Shown: positions 32,104 through 42,088 of the stretch, piece by piece
How the letters are laid out: each line of letters opens with the position of its first letter
How positions within the stretch are numbered: position 1 is the first letter of the stretch
Assembly: GCF_010668805.1 (NCBI RefSeq)
Contig: NZ_WUFT01000004.1
Location: 1 to 64,000 of the forward strand
Reading direction: 5' to 3'
From: Rhizobium phaseoli
Lineage (GTDB): Bacteria; Pseudomonadota; Alphaproteobacteria; Rhizobiales; Rhizobiaceae
Length of the DNA stretch: 64,000 nt
Notes under the pieces: model-generated
Told to the model about the DNA's origin: nothing
Database searches by the model: none
Seen by the model: the letters and a program-made list of their open reading frames with translations, nothing else
Program-made: the position numbers and the translations under genes

Positions 32104-33675
32104 ATGCCGGTGTTTTTCCAGAGCAGGGCCGGAAGGCAATGCGTGTCGATCGTCGGGCTTGGGATAACTCTCTGGCTCCTCGGCGCGCTATTGCAGCTTG
32201 ACGACAGCCTTGCCTTCTTCATGACTGGCTTCGGCGAATACGGCGCCGACAAGCTCGTTCTGGCGCTCGGCATCGCCGGCGCCATGAGCTTCATCTATTC
32301 GGTGTTGCGCATCGCCGACCTGCGCAAGGAAACCGAACTGCGCGCGACCGCCCAGGCAAAAGCCGATTGGACCGCAACCCACGACCATCTGACCAAGCTG
32401 CCAAACCGCTACGCCTTCGAGCGCAGAATACTCTCACGGCCGCTCAGAAGCGAGGAAGCCGAGATCGAGGCGTGGGACCACAACGTCACCATCTTCTCTG
32501 TCGATCTCGACGGTTTCAAGAAGGTCAACGATCTCGTCGGTCACAAGGGCGGCGACATTCTGCTGATCGAGGTGGCCAGACGCATCTGCACGCTCGGCAA
32601 TGCCGATTGCGTCTATCGCTTCGGCGGCGACGAGTTCATCATCGTCGCCTTTGCCCTGACGGCTCAACGCGAGGAGCGTTTTGCCAGGCTGCTGATCCAG
32701 GCCATCACCCGGCCCATCCATATTGATGGTTTTGCCGTCGAAGTCGGCGCCAGCGTCGGCTACGACCGCTGGGCCGAGGGGGCCGAACAGCTGGAAGATG
32801 CCGCTCATCGTGCCGACCTCGCCATGTACGAGGCGAAATCTCGAGGACCCAACCACTATTTCGTTTTCGAACCGGCCATGCAGGATAAGGTAACGGAACG
32901 CGCTGCACTGGAAACCCGTCTGCGCGCCGCAATCGCCAATAAGGCGATCAAACCCTTCTATCAGCCGCTGATCGACCTGAAGACCGGTCAGCTCTGTGGC
33001 TTCGAGGCCTTAGCGCGTTGGATCGGCGACGATGGCGTCAACATTCCGCCGCCGGTCTTCATCGATATCGCCGAGGAAACCGGCATGATCACTGCGCTGT
33101 TCGAGGATCTCCTTGCCCAGGCCTGCAGCGATGCACTCACCTGGCCCGAGCATGTGACATTGTCTTTCAACGTCTCGCCGGTCCAGATGGAAGACAGGCT
33201 CTTGACCTCGCGCATTCTCAAAGTGCTTTCGGCAAGCCGGTTGCCGCCGCAGCGCCTGGAAGTCGAAATCACCGAGAACGCGCTGATCCAGGATCCGGCG
33301 ATCGCCGCCGTCATTCTCGACGAACTGCACGCCGCCGGCATCCAGATCGCACTCGACGATTTCGGCACGGGCTATTCGAGCCTCGCCCAACTCGCCCGCT
33401 ATCGTTTCGACAAGATCAAGATCGACAAAAGCTTCATCGCCACCTATCGCGACGACGAACGTCAGGAAAAAATCGTCCGCGCCATGCTCGGACTGGGCAG
33501 GAGCCTGAACATCAAGACGACAGCTGAGGGCGTCGAGGAGCATGGTCAGCTCGCCTTCCTGCTGCAGCTCGGCTGCGACATCGGCCAGGGCTATCTTTTC
33601 GGTAAGGCGATGCCCGCCGCCGAGGCGGGCATCTTCATCAGCGATCGCAATGCCAGTCTGGCCTCGACGGCCTGA
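32104..33675 (+). CDS. Diguanylate cyclase/phosphodiesterase (GGDEF-EAL), membrane-anchored
   Basis: The 523-aa protein should make or break cyclic di-GMP. Two N-terminal membrane helices (about residues 15-34 and 48-66) leave no room for a large sensor. The GGDEF domain (about 85-250) has DHLTKLPNR and an intact YRFGGDEF. The EAL domain (about 265-510) has GFEALARW, the metal ligand region EITENALIQD, LDDFGTGYSSLAQL, KIDKSFI and TTAEGVEE. Both active sites look complete, so the protein may be bifunctional, with one activity dominating under given conditions. The gene is monocistronic; a T-rich palindrome after it probably ends transcription. Confidence 0.93.
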   Translation: MPVFFQSRAGRQCVSIVGLGITLWLLGALLQLDDSLAFFMTGFGEYGADKLVLALGIAGAMSFIYSVLRIADLRKETELRATAQAKADWTATHDHLTKLPNRYAFERRILSRPLRSEEAEIEAWDHNVTIFSVDLDGFKKVNDLVGHKGGDILLIEVARRICTLGNADCVYRFGGDEFIIVAFALTAQREERFARLLIQAITRPIHIDGFAVEVGASVGYDRWAEGAEQLEDAAHRADLAMYEAKSRGPNHYFVFEPAMQDKVTERAALETRLRAAIANKAIKPFYQPLIDLKTGQLCGFEALARWIGDDGVNIPPPVFIDIAEETGMITALFEDLLAQACSDALTWPEHVTLSFNVSPVQMEDRLLTSRILKVLSASRLPPQRLEVEITENALIQDPAIAAVILDELHAAGIQIALDDFGTGYSSLAQLARYRFDKIKIDKSFIATYRDDERQEKIVRAMLGLGRSLNIKTTAEGVEEHGQLAFLLQLGCDIGQGYLFGKAMPAAEAGIFISDRNASLASTA

Positions 33676-33689
33676 CGTTATGCCCTAAC

Positions 33690-33750
33690 TTTTTTGACGC
33701 AATTCCCGGCAAAACCGCTTCGCGCTTTGCCTGGAATTCGCGCTAAAAAA
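33690..33750. terminator. Palindromic element acting as a bidirectional terminator
   Basis: An imperfect palindrome (GCAATTCCCGGCAAAACCGC against GCGCTTTGCCTGGAATTCGCGC) is flanked by six T on the left and six A on the right, so it offers a stem plus U-run to both the GGDEF-EAL gene (plus) and the phosphate transporter (minus). Its right edge covers the transporter stop codon. It is related to the element at 30612-30662. Confidence 0.75.
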
Positions 33751-35344
33751 CCTGGCGCAGGATCACGAACAGCACGAAGGCAATTGCGATCGAGGCCGGC
33801 AGCGTCAGCACCCAGGCCATCAGCATATTGCGAACGGTCGACCATTGCAGACCGGAACCGTTCGCCGCCATGGTGCCGGCGACGCCTGACGACAGCACAT
33901 GCGTGGTCGAGACCGGCAGGCCGAGTTGATCGGCCGAGGCGATGGTGATCATCGCGACGGCTTCGGCTGCCGCGCCCTGCCCGTAGGTCAGATGCGTCTT
34001 GCCGATCTTCTCGCCGACGGTGACGACGATACGCTTCCAGCCCACCATCGTGCCGAGGCCAAGCGCGATCGCGACCGCCACCTTCACCCAGAGCGGGATG
34101 AACTTCGTCGCGTTGTCGACCGCCTTGTGATAGTTCGTCACCGCGCTGAGGTCGCCGGCGTCCATCGGCAGCAGCTTCTGCTTGTCGATCAGCTTCAGCG
34201 CCTCGCCAATCAGGTAGATGTCATTGCGGACGTTGCCAACCAGATTGGTCGGCACCGCTTCGAGCGTCGGGAAGCCAGCGACTTCGGCGCTCGTCTGATG
34301 AATATATTGCTGCAGGGCCGGCGTCGTCGCATCCGTCCAGGTCTTGTTCTTGACGGCGTTACTGACCTCCGCCTTGTAGTCGGTCACAGTCACGCCTGGC
34401 TTCACATATTTGCCGAGCGCGGCTTCCACCTGGACCGATGCCGACTTGTAGGCTTCGAGATAGTTGACATCGGGCGTGCGGTTCAGTGCGAAAGCGGTCG
34501 GCACGAGGCCGATCAGGATGAGCATGATGAGGCCCATGCCTTTCTGGCCGTCGTTGGAGCCGTGGGCGAAGCTGACGCCGGTGCAGGTGAAGATCAGGAT
34601 TGCGCGAATCCAGAGCGGCGGCGGCTGGTTGCCCTTCGGTTCGGCATAGAGCGCCTTGTTGCGCACCAGAAGCTTCATGACCAGCAGAAGCACGGCGGAA
34701 AGACCGAAGCCGATCAGCGGCGAGATCAGCAGCGACAGGCCGATATTGGTCGCCTGCGACCAGTCGACGCCGCTGGTCGCGGTGCCGGCCGGCGCCAGGA
34801 ACTGATTGGCGAGGCCGACGCCGATGATCGAGCCCACCAGCGTATGCGAACTCGACGACGGCAGGCCGAGATACCAGGTGCCAAGATTCCAGACGATCGC
34901 GGCGATCAGCAGCGCAAACACCATGGCAAGGCCGGAGCCGGAGCCCACCTGCAGGATCAGTTCCACCGGCAGCAGCGCCAGAATGCCGAAGGCGACGGCG
35001 CCGCTCGAGGTCAGCACGCCGAGGAAGTTGAAGAAGCCGGACCAGATGACGGCGAATTCCGCCGGCATCGAACGGGTGTAGATGACGGTGGCGACGGCAT
35101 TGGCCGTATCGTGGAAACCGTTGACGAATTCGAAGCCGAGCGCGATCAGCAGCGCAAGGCCCAGGAGAATCCAAGGAACGGCAACTGCGGTTGTCAGGTC
35201 GCGTCCGAGCGCATAGGCGACATATCCAAGACCGCAGACCAGAACGAGCGCGAAGAGCGGCAAGAACCATTTGCCGGCCGAATTCGAGCTGTGGAGCGGG
35301 TGGGAAGCGTCGCTATGAACCTGGCTGGGGGCAATATCGGCCAT
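33743..35344 (-). CDS. pit: Inorganic phosphate transporter, PiT family
   Basis: The 533-aa low-affinity phosphate:cation symporter has the two inverted PiT signatures: GFHDTANAVATVIYTR near residue 75 and GSNDGQKGMGL near residue 265. It also has LPSSSSHTLVGSIIG in the first half and a matching LPVSTTHVLSSGVAG near the C-terminus. A hydrophilic region (about 290-410) separates the membrane halves. The start is the ATG at 35344, eight bases after AAGGA; an in-frame TTG nine codons earlier lacks a site. No adjoining PhoU-like orfA, common beside rhizobial pit genes, is present. Confidence 0.92.
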   Translation of the reverse strand: MADIAPSQVHSDASHPLHSSNSAGKWFLPLFALVLVCGLGYVAYALGRDLTTAVAVPWILLGLALLIALGFEFVNGFHDTANAVATVIYTRSMPAEFAVIWSGFFNFLGVLTSSGAVAFGILALLPVELILQVGSGSGLAMVFALLIAAIVWNLGTWYLGLPSSSSHTLVGSIIGVGLANQFLAPAGTATSGVDWSQATNIGLSLLISPLIGFGLSAVLLLVMKLLVRNKALYAEPKGNQPPPLWIRAILIFTCTGVSFAHGSNDGQKGMGLIMLILIGLVPTAFALNRTPDVNYLEAYKSASVQVEAALGKYVKPGVTVTDYKAEVSNAVKNKTWTDATTPALQQYIHQTSAEVAGFPTLEAVPTNLVGNVRNDIYLIGEALKLIDKQKLLPMDAGDLSAVTNYHKAVDNATKFIPLWVKVAVAIALGLGTMVGWKRIVVTVGEKIGKTHLTYGQGAAAEAVAMITIASADQLGLPVSTTHVLSSGVAGTMAANGSGLQWSTVRNMLMAWVLTLPASIAIAFVLFVILRQVF

Positions 35345-35656
35345 GGCATAGTTCCTTATTCCGTTTTGCAAATTTGCCTTTTGTTAATAATTCCACAGCG
35401 TGAAGCTCTCATGACGCCTGTCTGGTTCGCCGTCTAAGGCACTGACATCAGGCGATATTGGCCGTCATCGGCTTGCCGCCCGGCAGAGACGCCGCGTCAC
35501 AATCGCAGCCGACCAAGATGATGGGATGCACAGCGACAAAATATGTGACGCGCGAACTCGTCTGGCGAAAGCGGGCATGTCTGGCGCCAGGACCATAACG
35601 GCTTCGATCGAACGCGTGGGGTCTGAAGGAGAAGGCGTCGTGTGAATGCCCGAAAC
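35345..35656. other. Gene-free region between pit and pobR
   Basis: These 312 bp hold the promoter region of pit (A+T-rich around 35372-35395, TTGTTAATAATT) and the downstream end of pobR. I see no coding frame with a ribosome site and no convincing PHO box. Confidence 0.5.
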
Positions 35657-36547
35657 CTATGCGCGCTCGAGCCGAACCTTCTCCTTCACGCGCCAGACCC
35701 GCGGCGTTTCTCCCGTATATTTGAGAAAGAAGCGCGAGAAATAGGCGGGGTCGGCAAAGCCGAGCCGGAAGGAGATCTCCTGAACGCTGCCGAGCGTAAA
35801 AACGAGCTGGCGTTTCGCCTCCTCGATGAGTTTGCCGGCGATCAGCTCGTGCGGCGTATTGCCGGTCATCGACCGGACGATGCGGGTGAGATGCGTCGGC
35901 GAAATCCCAAGCTCGCTGGCGTAGAAGGAAGCGGGCTTGTGCGATCGAAAATGCTGTTGAAGAAGCTCGTTCAGCATCTCCATGCGCCGCTCATTCTCAT
36001 TCGACGCAAGCTCGTAATTATCTCCCTCATGCGAAATCCTCGCCGTCAGCCGCAGCGCCAGAGCAATATAAGCCCCCAGCGTTTCGTTGCGGCCGCTGCG
36101 GCGATTTTCGAACTCGTCGCCCAGCCGCCGCAACGTCTGCATGACATAGGCAGCCTCGGCATTATCGGGATCGAGCGGCGTCAGGTGCGGCATCGCCAGC
36201 CATTCGCCGAGCTGGCTCCGGTCGCCGAGCGGGTGGCTGAGATGAGATCTCAACAGTGTGATGACGAGGCCGTCGATGTCGCGCGAAAAGCGAAAGCCGT
36301 GGTTGAGCCCGGGCGGCACGGTGATGATTGCCGGCGGGCGGATGGTATGGCTCCTCTCGCCGAAAATTGCATCGCTTGAACCAGCTTCGATGTATAATAT
36401 CTGAAAGAAGCTCTCGTGACGGTGGAGGCGGATTTCCCATTGATGCAGACTGCTGCGGGAGCGAATTGTTTCGCAATGCAGCCAAAACTCCGGCGATCGT
36501 CCGATGTTTTCGCCGTAGAGCTCGTAGGTCGGTATGTGTCTGCTCAT
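35657..36547 (-). CDS. pobR: AraC-family activator of 4-hydroxybenzoate catabolism
   Basis: The 296-aa regulator has an N-terminal cupin-like effector domain (about residues 20-140, HQWEIRLHRHESFFQILYIEAG) and a C-terminal double helix-turn-helix of the AraC type (about 190-290: ASELGISPTHLTRIVRSMTG, then ISFRLGFADPAYFSRFFLKYTGETP). The ATG at 36547 follows GGGAGGAAG; an upstream in-frame start would extend into the divergent promoter. It is transcribed divergently from pobA, the arrangement described for PobR in R. leguminosarum, where the effector is 4-hydroxybenzoate. Confidence 0.9.
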   Translation of the reverse strand: MSRHIPTYELYGENIGRSPEFWLHCETIRSRSSLHQWEIRLHRHESFFQILYIEAGSSDAIFGERSHTIRPPAIITVPPGLNHGFRFSRDIDGLVITLLRSHLSHPLGDRSQLGEWLAMPHLTPLDPDNAEAAYVMQTLRRLGDEFENRRSGRNETLGAYIALALRLTARISHEGDNYELASNENERRMEMLNELLQQHFRSHKPASFYASELGISPTHLTRIVRSMTGNTPHELIAGKLIEEAKRQLVFTLGSVQEISFRLGFADPAYFSRFFLKYTGETPRVWRVKEKVRLERA

Positions 36548-36589
36548 CGGCTTCCTCCCGCGCCAATGTTCGATTAGTGCAATTTTTAG

Positions 36590-37837
<1,248 letters not shown>

Positions 37838-38373
37838 TATGAAGATTTGAGACTGCTCGACCATTGAGGTCCGCATTTTGAACGCATCCAGAGCGCGATT
37901 TCGCCGATCAGGTCGTTATTCTCGACGAGAGAAGATGGCCTGGACGGGAACATCGGACAGTGTCTCCGGCCATCATGTGGCTGCCGAAGCATTGCTTTTG
38001 GTCGGCTGGCTGCACCAATGAAGACGATCGCTGTACTGTCGGTCCTCCCGGTTATTCCTTCGTTCCGTTACGAGGTTGCGCTTCGTACGCGCAGCAACTC
38101 ATTCGGCATATCGTCATGACGGCGTCATCGTTGGCAAGTCATTATTACCTGCCAGGAATGCTTCTGCCGCGGCCGAGGAGACAGCAGCAGCACCAACGCT
38201 CGATGACGAGCAGGACCGACGTCATTGTCGCCTTCTTTGCCTGGTGCCGGGAGCTGCAGCCAGTCGAATTCGCCGGCTTGAGTAGGCGAATTAATCTCAT
38301 GCTCCGGCAATTTACATTGCCAATCCACCCGATTAGGTTGCACATTCGGAATTAAATCACACGGGAGGTAGAA
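37838..38373. other. 536-bp gene-free region before the VCBS gene
   Basis: Several short open frames cross this stretch, but none has a ribosome site or a recognisable product. The interior (38076-38290) keeps a coding-like base composition and might be a decayed gene. The last 90 bp are A+T-rich and end in GGGAGGT before the next start, so the promoter of the VCBS gene probably lies there. Confidence 0.45.
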
Positions 38374-39207
38374 ATGGCAAACCACAAGCCGGTCGCAGGT
38401 GACGTATACTTGCCTGTTTTCGATATCAACGATCCGATCAGTGGCGACATCCTCGAAAATACCAGTTCCACCGATGTCGATGGAGATCAGGTGCGCCTGA
38501 ACTTCGTCAATGGACAGCGAATTCCCCAACCCGCCGATCCGAACGGGCCCGCCACGAGCACGACGATCGAGGGGAAATATGGCACGCTGACTGTCTATTC
38601 CGACGGTGGTTACACTTATGCGCTCGATCATTCCAACCCGGTGGTGGCAGCGCTCGGCCCAGGGGATCAACTCGTCGACCAGTTCAATTTCAAGATTTCC
38701 GACGGCAAGGGCGCCACCGACTTCGGCTTGCTCAATATCGCTGTCGACTTGCCGGAACGTGGCGACGTATTCGTCAATTTCGAGGATGTCGGCAAACACG
38801 ACTTCCCCACAGGCTATAAAGGCTTCGATTGGGGCGCCTGGCGAGATGGTGACGATGCCACGGTTCACAAAGAAGCCGACGGCAACCATGTTCTGTCGGG
38901 CGGCGTGTTCTGGACACCCATTCTATCCGCCGATGGCGGAACCTTCCAGATCGAGCAATTCAGCGTCGCAAACGGCACGTCGAACTATGACAACGTTCTG
39001 ACGATCGAAGGCCACCTCAACGGCAATATCGTGTTTTCGACCACGGTTAACGTGACCGCCGACAGCATGGACGCACCCCAAGTGATCGATCTCAGCGCCT
39101 GGGGAAAAATCGACTATCTCCTGCTCGACACCGAGCCGGTCATTACAGAGACGAGCGGTCCGGATTATTATGGTGCGCGATACGACAATTTTCATTTCAT
39201 CGTTTGA
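38374..39207 (+). CDS. VCBS/cadherin-like repeat protein, probably secreted
   Basis: The 277-aa acidic protein lacks a Sec signal. Residues 8-125 form one VCBS/cadherin-like unit: DPISGDILENTSSTDVDGD, GKYGTLTVYSDGGYTYAL, and FKISDGKGATDFGLLNIAV. Residues 130-277 are a second domain, rich in Asp, Asn and aromatic residues (VNFEDVGKHDFPTGYKGFDWG, ending GARYDNFHFIV), which I do not recognise. The lack of an N-terminal signal, the calcium-binding character and the hydrophobic C-terminal end fit type I secretion, as for Rap adhesins exported by PrsDE in R. leguminosarum; that export route is inferred. GGGAGGT lies six bases before the ATG. The gene is monocistronic. Confidence 0.8.
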   Translation: MANHKPVAGDVYLPVFDINDPISGDILENTSSTDVDGDQVRLNFVNGQRIPQPADPNGPATSTTIEGKYGTLTVYSDGGYTYALDHSNPVVAALGPGDQLVDQFNFKISDGKGATDFGLLNIAVDLPERGDVFVNFEDVGKHDFPTGYKGFDWGAWRDGDDATVHKEADGNHVLSGGVFWTPILSADGGTFQIEQFSVANGTSNYDNVLTIEGHLNGNIVFSTTVNVTADSMDAPQVIDLSAWGKIDYLLLDTEPVITETSGPDYYGARYDNFHFIV

Positions 39208-39372
39208 CCGGCGGCTGGATAGCGCGGGCTTTCCCGCGCTGTCCTCGCATACGGTGAAACCATTTGGCAGTCGAACCCGACCATGCCCTTGTCCCGCCTA
39301 TGGGGCAAGGCAGGAAAACGCTGAAAACCGAAGCAAGATCTCGTCGACTATTGATATTGTTGGAGATTTGAC

Positions 39373-39449
39373 TGGTAGCGGAGGAGGGATTTGAACCCCC
39401 GACACAAGGATTATGATTCCTCTGCTCTGACCTACTGAGCTACTCCGCC
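39373..39449 (-). tRNA. tRNA-Met (CAU), elongator type
   Basis: On the minus strand a complete cloverleaf can be drawn. Acceptor GGCGGAG pairs with CTCCGCT, the D arm contains AGCTCAGTAGGTCAGAGC, and the anticodon stem GAGGA/TCCTT encloses loop ATCATAA with anticodon CAU. The T arm is GGGGG-TTCAAAT-CCCTC, and the 3' ACCA is encoded. The body resembles the alphaproteobacterial elongator tRNA-Met rather than the initiator or the lysidine-modified tRNA-Ile. The 77-nt gene stands alone between the VCBS gene and mnmA. Confidence 0.95.
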
Positions 39450-39585
39450 ACTGGTCAAACGATACCTGCTCGTGAAGCGGAGCGGGCTCGTGGGATGAGC
39501 GGCTTATAAGGTGCGCTTCGGCTTTGTGTCAAGCGCATGATCGAGAAAAACGGTGGGCTATGTCGCCCGCCCTTTCCTATCGGTT

Positions 39586-40797
39586 TCAGGCGGCGACTGG
39601 GCTGGTCAAAAGAGCCTTCAGCGAAGCTTCCGCCGAAGGTTCGCGCTCGGAGCGCTCGATGAAACCGCCGCCGAAGACGCGGGCGTTGTCGCCGGGTGCG
39701 GAATAAAGCGCGCAAGCTTGGCCGGGAGCGATGCCCGCCTCACCGACCGTCAGATCGACATAGGTGCCGGTCGCATTGATATGCAGGACGGCGGGCGCCG
39801 GCGCCCGTGTCGAGCGAACCTTGGCGTAACAGGCGAAGCCCTCGCCGGACGCAGCTTGCGCAAGCGTCTCGTCGCCCAGCCAATTGACGTCGCGCAGATA
39901 GACGCGGTGCGTTTCCAGCGCCTCCTTCGGTCCAACGATGACCCGGCGCGAACGGGCGTCGAGAAAGACGACATAGAGCGGCTCGCCGGTGGCGATGCCG
40001 ATGCCGCGGCGCTGGCCAATGGTAAAGTGCAGGATGCCTTCATGGCTTCCCAGCACCCGGCCATCGAGATGGACGATTTCACCGGCGAGTGCCGCATTCG
40101 GCTTCAGCTTGGTGATGATATCGGAATATTTGCCCTGCGGTACGAAGCAGATGTCCTGGCTGTCGGCCTTCTTGGCGACGACGAGGCCCATCTCTCCGGC
40201 AAGCCTGCGGGTCTCTGCCTTCGGCAGGCCGCCCAGGGGAAAGCGCAGGTAATCGATCTGCTCCTGCGTCGTGGCGAACAGAAAATAGCTCTGGTCACGG
40301 TCGGCATCGGCCGGGCGGTAAAGCGCGCGTCGGCCGGGATTTTCGGGTGAAGGGTTCGGCCGCGAGCGGATATAGTGGCCGGTCGCCAGCGCATCGGCGC
40401 CCAGTTCCTTGGCGGTTGCCAGAAGATCGGCAAACTTGACGGTCTGGTTGCAGGAGACGCAAGGGATCGGCGTTTCGCCGGCGACATAGCTTTCGGCGAA
40501 GGGATTGATCACCGTCTCGCGAAAGCGCTTTTCATAATCGAGCACGTAATGCGGGATGCCCAGCGTTTCGCAGACGCGGCGCGCATCGTCGATATCCTGG
40601 CCGGCGCAGCAGGAGCCGGCACGGTGAACGGCCGCGCCATGATCGTAAAGCTGCAGCGTGATGCCGAGCACATCGTAACCCTGCTGTTTGAGAAGGCCGG
40701 CGACGACGGATGAATCGACGCCGCCCGACATGGCTACGACGACACGGGTCTCTTCCGGCTGCTTGTCAAAATCCAGTGTGTTCAACGGTGATGCCAA
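39586..40797 (-). CDS. mnmA: tRNA-specific 2-thiouridylase MnmA
   Basis: The enzyme puts sulfur on U34 of tRNA-Lys, -Glu and -Gln. The 403-aa product has the PP-loop SGGVDSS (residues 24-30), [22 protein letters not shown], the catalytic Cys region [10 protein letters not shown], and the second catalytic Cys in [13 protein letters not shown]-terminal beta-barrel domain with FGGGFIER closes the protein. Two TTG codons are possible starts, 40797 and 40785; the latter ([13 protein letters not shown]) gives 399 aa. Neither has a good Shine-Dalgarno. Confidence 0.93.
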   Translation of the reverse strand: MASPLNTLDFDKQPEETRVVVAMSGGVDSSVVAGLLKQQGYDVLGITLQLYDHGAAVHRAGSCCAGQDIDDARRVCETLGIPHYVLDYEKRFRETVINPFAESYVAGETPIPCVSCNQTVKFADLLATAKELGADALATGHYIRSRPNPSPENPGRRALYRPADADRDQSYFLFATTQEQIDYLRFPLGGLPKAETRRLAGEMGLVVAKKADSQDICFVPQGKYSDIITKLKPNAALAGEIVHLDGRVLGSHEGILHFTIGQRRGIGIATGEPLYVVFLDARSRRVIVGPKEALETHRVYLRDVNWLGDETLAQAASGEGFACYAKVRSTRAPAPAVLHINATGTYVDLTVGEAGIAPGQACALYSAPGDNARVFGGGFIERSEREPSAEASLKALLTSPVAA

Positions 40798-40961
40798 ATT
40801 CTGCTTGGGTCACGATCCGCCCTTGCGCTGCAATTGCGGCCGATTTGCCGATCTTCGGCGGGATCGGCCGCCGTCTCTCGATGAGGGATCGATATAGAAA
40901 GGATTGTCCTCAGACGCAAGGGGCGGCTTTGGACGGCCGATATTCGCAACCGGAGTGAAGG

Positions 40962-40985
40962 AAGGCGCAGCGGAAGCCGCGCCTT
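40962..40985 (-). terminator. Terminator-like hairpin after the 33-aa gene
   Basis: On the minus strand AAGGCGCGGC pairs with GCTGCGCCTT (one G-U pair) around TTCC, starting 20 bases after the small gene's stop. Only a short pyrimidine run follows, so efficiency is uncertain. Confidence 0.6.
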
Positions 40986-41004
40986 GAAAAGCGGGGGGTG
41001 CGGC

Positions 41005-41106
41005 TCAGGTGCCGATCAGCTTGTTACAGGCGAATGCGATGCCCGGATTAGCGATGATGGCGGTCAAGAGCGCCAGTCCGATCATCGGGAATGAATAGCG
41101 TTTCAT
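41005..41106 (-). CDS. 33-aa signal-peptide-like small protein
   Basis: The product is a basic start (MKRY), a hydrophobic stretch (about residues 6-22) and a signal-peptidase-like site AFA at residues 24-26, leaving only the heptapeptide CNKLIGT. The signals around it are unusually good. AAGGAGG (41113-41119) sits six bases before the ATG, a -35/-10 pair is at 41133-41160, and a hairpin follows the stop. It may be a secreted peptide, a small membrane protein or a lipoprotein-like stub (the Cys is not in a standard lipobox). No family is recognised. Confidence 0.7.
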   Translation of the reverse strand: MKRYSFPMIGLALLTAIIANPGIAFACNKLIGT

Positions 41107-41132
41107 ATGCATCCTCCTTCCAGCCCACCATA

Positions 41133-41160
41133 ATTATGCCGGTTCGGCCGCCTTTTTCAA
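41133..41160 (-). promoter_or_regulatory. Sigma-70-type promoter of the 33-aa gene
   Basis: Minus-strand TTGAAA (41155-41160), a 16-bp spacer and CATAAT (41133-41138), about 27 bases before the ATG at 41106. Confidence 0.6.
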
Positions 41161-41181
41161 AATAACGAATGCTTGATGCTG

Positions 41182-41673
41182 TCACGCGGCCACATCAAGC
41201 TCCCTTGCCAAGGCCTCCATCAGCTCGCGGCAGCCGATTTCGCGGTTGGCACCCGCCGAGGCATCATCGAAATAGACGCCCTGTTCAGTATAGGTCATGA
41301 CGGTGCCCTTGCCGGAGGGACTGAATTCGATGGTTGCTAGAGAGACCGAGATCGGAGCTCCGCCCACCGCCATCCGGTAGGAGATCACGATGCGCTCGTT
41401 CTGCACGATATTCTGATACTGCGTGTCGTTGATGATCTCGGGCCCGTCACCGAAGCGGAAGCGCGAAAACTCCGAACCGCCGACGCTGAAATCGGAGGTG
41501 AATTCGATCACTTCCCAGCCTTCGCCCTCGGCAAACCAGCGCCGCTTGCTGTCAAGATCGGAAAAGGCGAAGAAGACGCGCTCGGGCGGAACGGGATAGG
41601 CGCGTTCGACGGCGAAGGTGGCGTGGGAAACGGCCGGCTGGGTGGCCGCTGGCTTCGTGGACTGCTCGTTCAT
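41182..41673 (-). CDS. SRPBCC/AHSA1-family protein
   Basis: The 163-aa protein has the START-like helix-grip fold: FAVERAYPVPPERVFFAFSD, WEVIEFTSDFSVGGSEFSRF and the C-terminal long helix (about residues 135-160). It belongs to the activator-of-Hsp90-ATPase-1-like subgroup, whose bacterial members bind hydrophobic ligands of mostly unknown identity. Its ATG overlaps the stop of the ArsR gene (TGATG), behind AGAGGAG. Fused or paired ArsR-SRPBCC genes are common, the SRPBCC protein being either an effector-binding partner or the regulated enzyme. Confidence 0.88.
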   Translation of the reverse strand: MNEQSTKPAATQPAVSHATFAVERAYPVPPERVFFAFSDLDSKRRWFAEGEGWEVIEFTSDFSVGGSEFSRFRFGDGPEIINDTQYQNIVQNERIVISYRMAVGGAPISVSLATIEFSPSGKGTVMTYTEQGVYFDDASAGANREIGCRELMEALARELDVAA

Positions 41674-42035
41674 CACTCTTTCTCCTCTTGCTGGTTGTTG
41701 ACCTGGTTATCGACGGCCGGCTGTGAAAGCATCTCGCCCAGGCGATCAAACCGCCGCTCCATCAGGCTTCTGCGTTCGGCCACCCAACCGGCGATGCGGT
41801 CGAGACCTGATGGTTCGATGCGGCAGGTGCGCACTCGTCCGATCTTTTCGCTGCGGATGAGGCCGCTTTCCTCCAGTACCTGTAAATGCTGGACGATCGC
41901 CGCAAGCGACATGTCGAAGGGGCGCGCCAGCTCGCTGACGCTGGCCGGGCCGCGGCTCAGCCGCTCGACGATCTGCCGCCGCGTCGGCTCGACCAGCGCC
42001 TTCAGAATATCGTCTATATCGTAATAGTTAAGCAT
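41673..42035 (-). CDS. ArsR-family winged-helix regulator
   Basis: The 120-aa protein carries an ArsR/SmtB winged helix-turn-helix: ALVEPTRRQIVERLSRGPASVSELARPFDMSLAAIVQHLQVLEESGLI. It lacks the metal-binding ELCVCDL-type motif, so it is probably not a metal sensor. The ATG at 42035 is chosen because the promoter -10 box ends only eight bases upstream; the longer frame starting at 42071 would begin inside the -35 box. Translation is coupled to the SRPBCC gene. A long-spaced inverted repeat at 42023-42088 flanks the promoter. Confidence 0.88.
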   Translation of the reverse strand: MLNYYDIDDILKALVEPTRRQIVERLSRGPASVSELARPFDMSLAAIVQHLQVLEESGLIRSEKIGRVRTCRIEPSGLDRIAGWVAERRSLMERRFDRLGEMLSQPAVDNQVNNQQEEKE

Positions 42036-42088
42036 GGACTTGAGTATTGCGGCGCGATACCTAATTGTCAAGTCATCGCTTAACTATT
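42023..42088. promoter_or_regulatory. Inverted repeat flanking the ArsR promoter
   Basis: AATAGTTAAGC (42023-42033) and GCTTAACTATT (42078-42088) are perfect 11-bp inverted copies. One overlaps codons 1-5 of the ArsR gene and the other lies just upstream of the -35 box. Two half-sites bracketing a promoter suit autoregulation by a dimeric repressor; this is inference. Confidence 0.5.
42043..42071 (-). promoter_or_regulatory. Strong promoter of the ArsR-SRPBCC pair
   Basis: Minus-strand TTGACA (42066-42071), 17-bp spacer, AATACT (42043-42048). Transcription would start close to 42036, so the ArsR mRNA would be leaderless or nearly so. Confidence 0.7.

Noticed and set aside
35345..35656. A PHO box before the pit gene
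   Set aside because: Fragments such as CCTGTCTGG occur, but no tandem CTGTCAT-like repeats with the proper 11-bp spacing.
37960..38355. Short plus-strand open frames in the gap between pobA and the VCBS gene
   Set aside because: No ribosome sites, no plausible domains and unusual composition; at most remains of a decayed gene.
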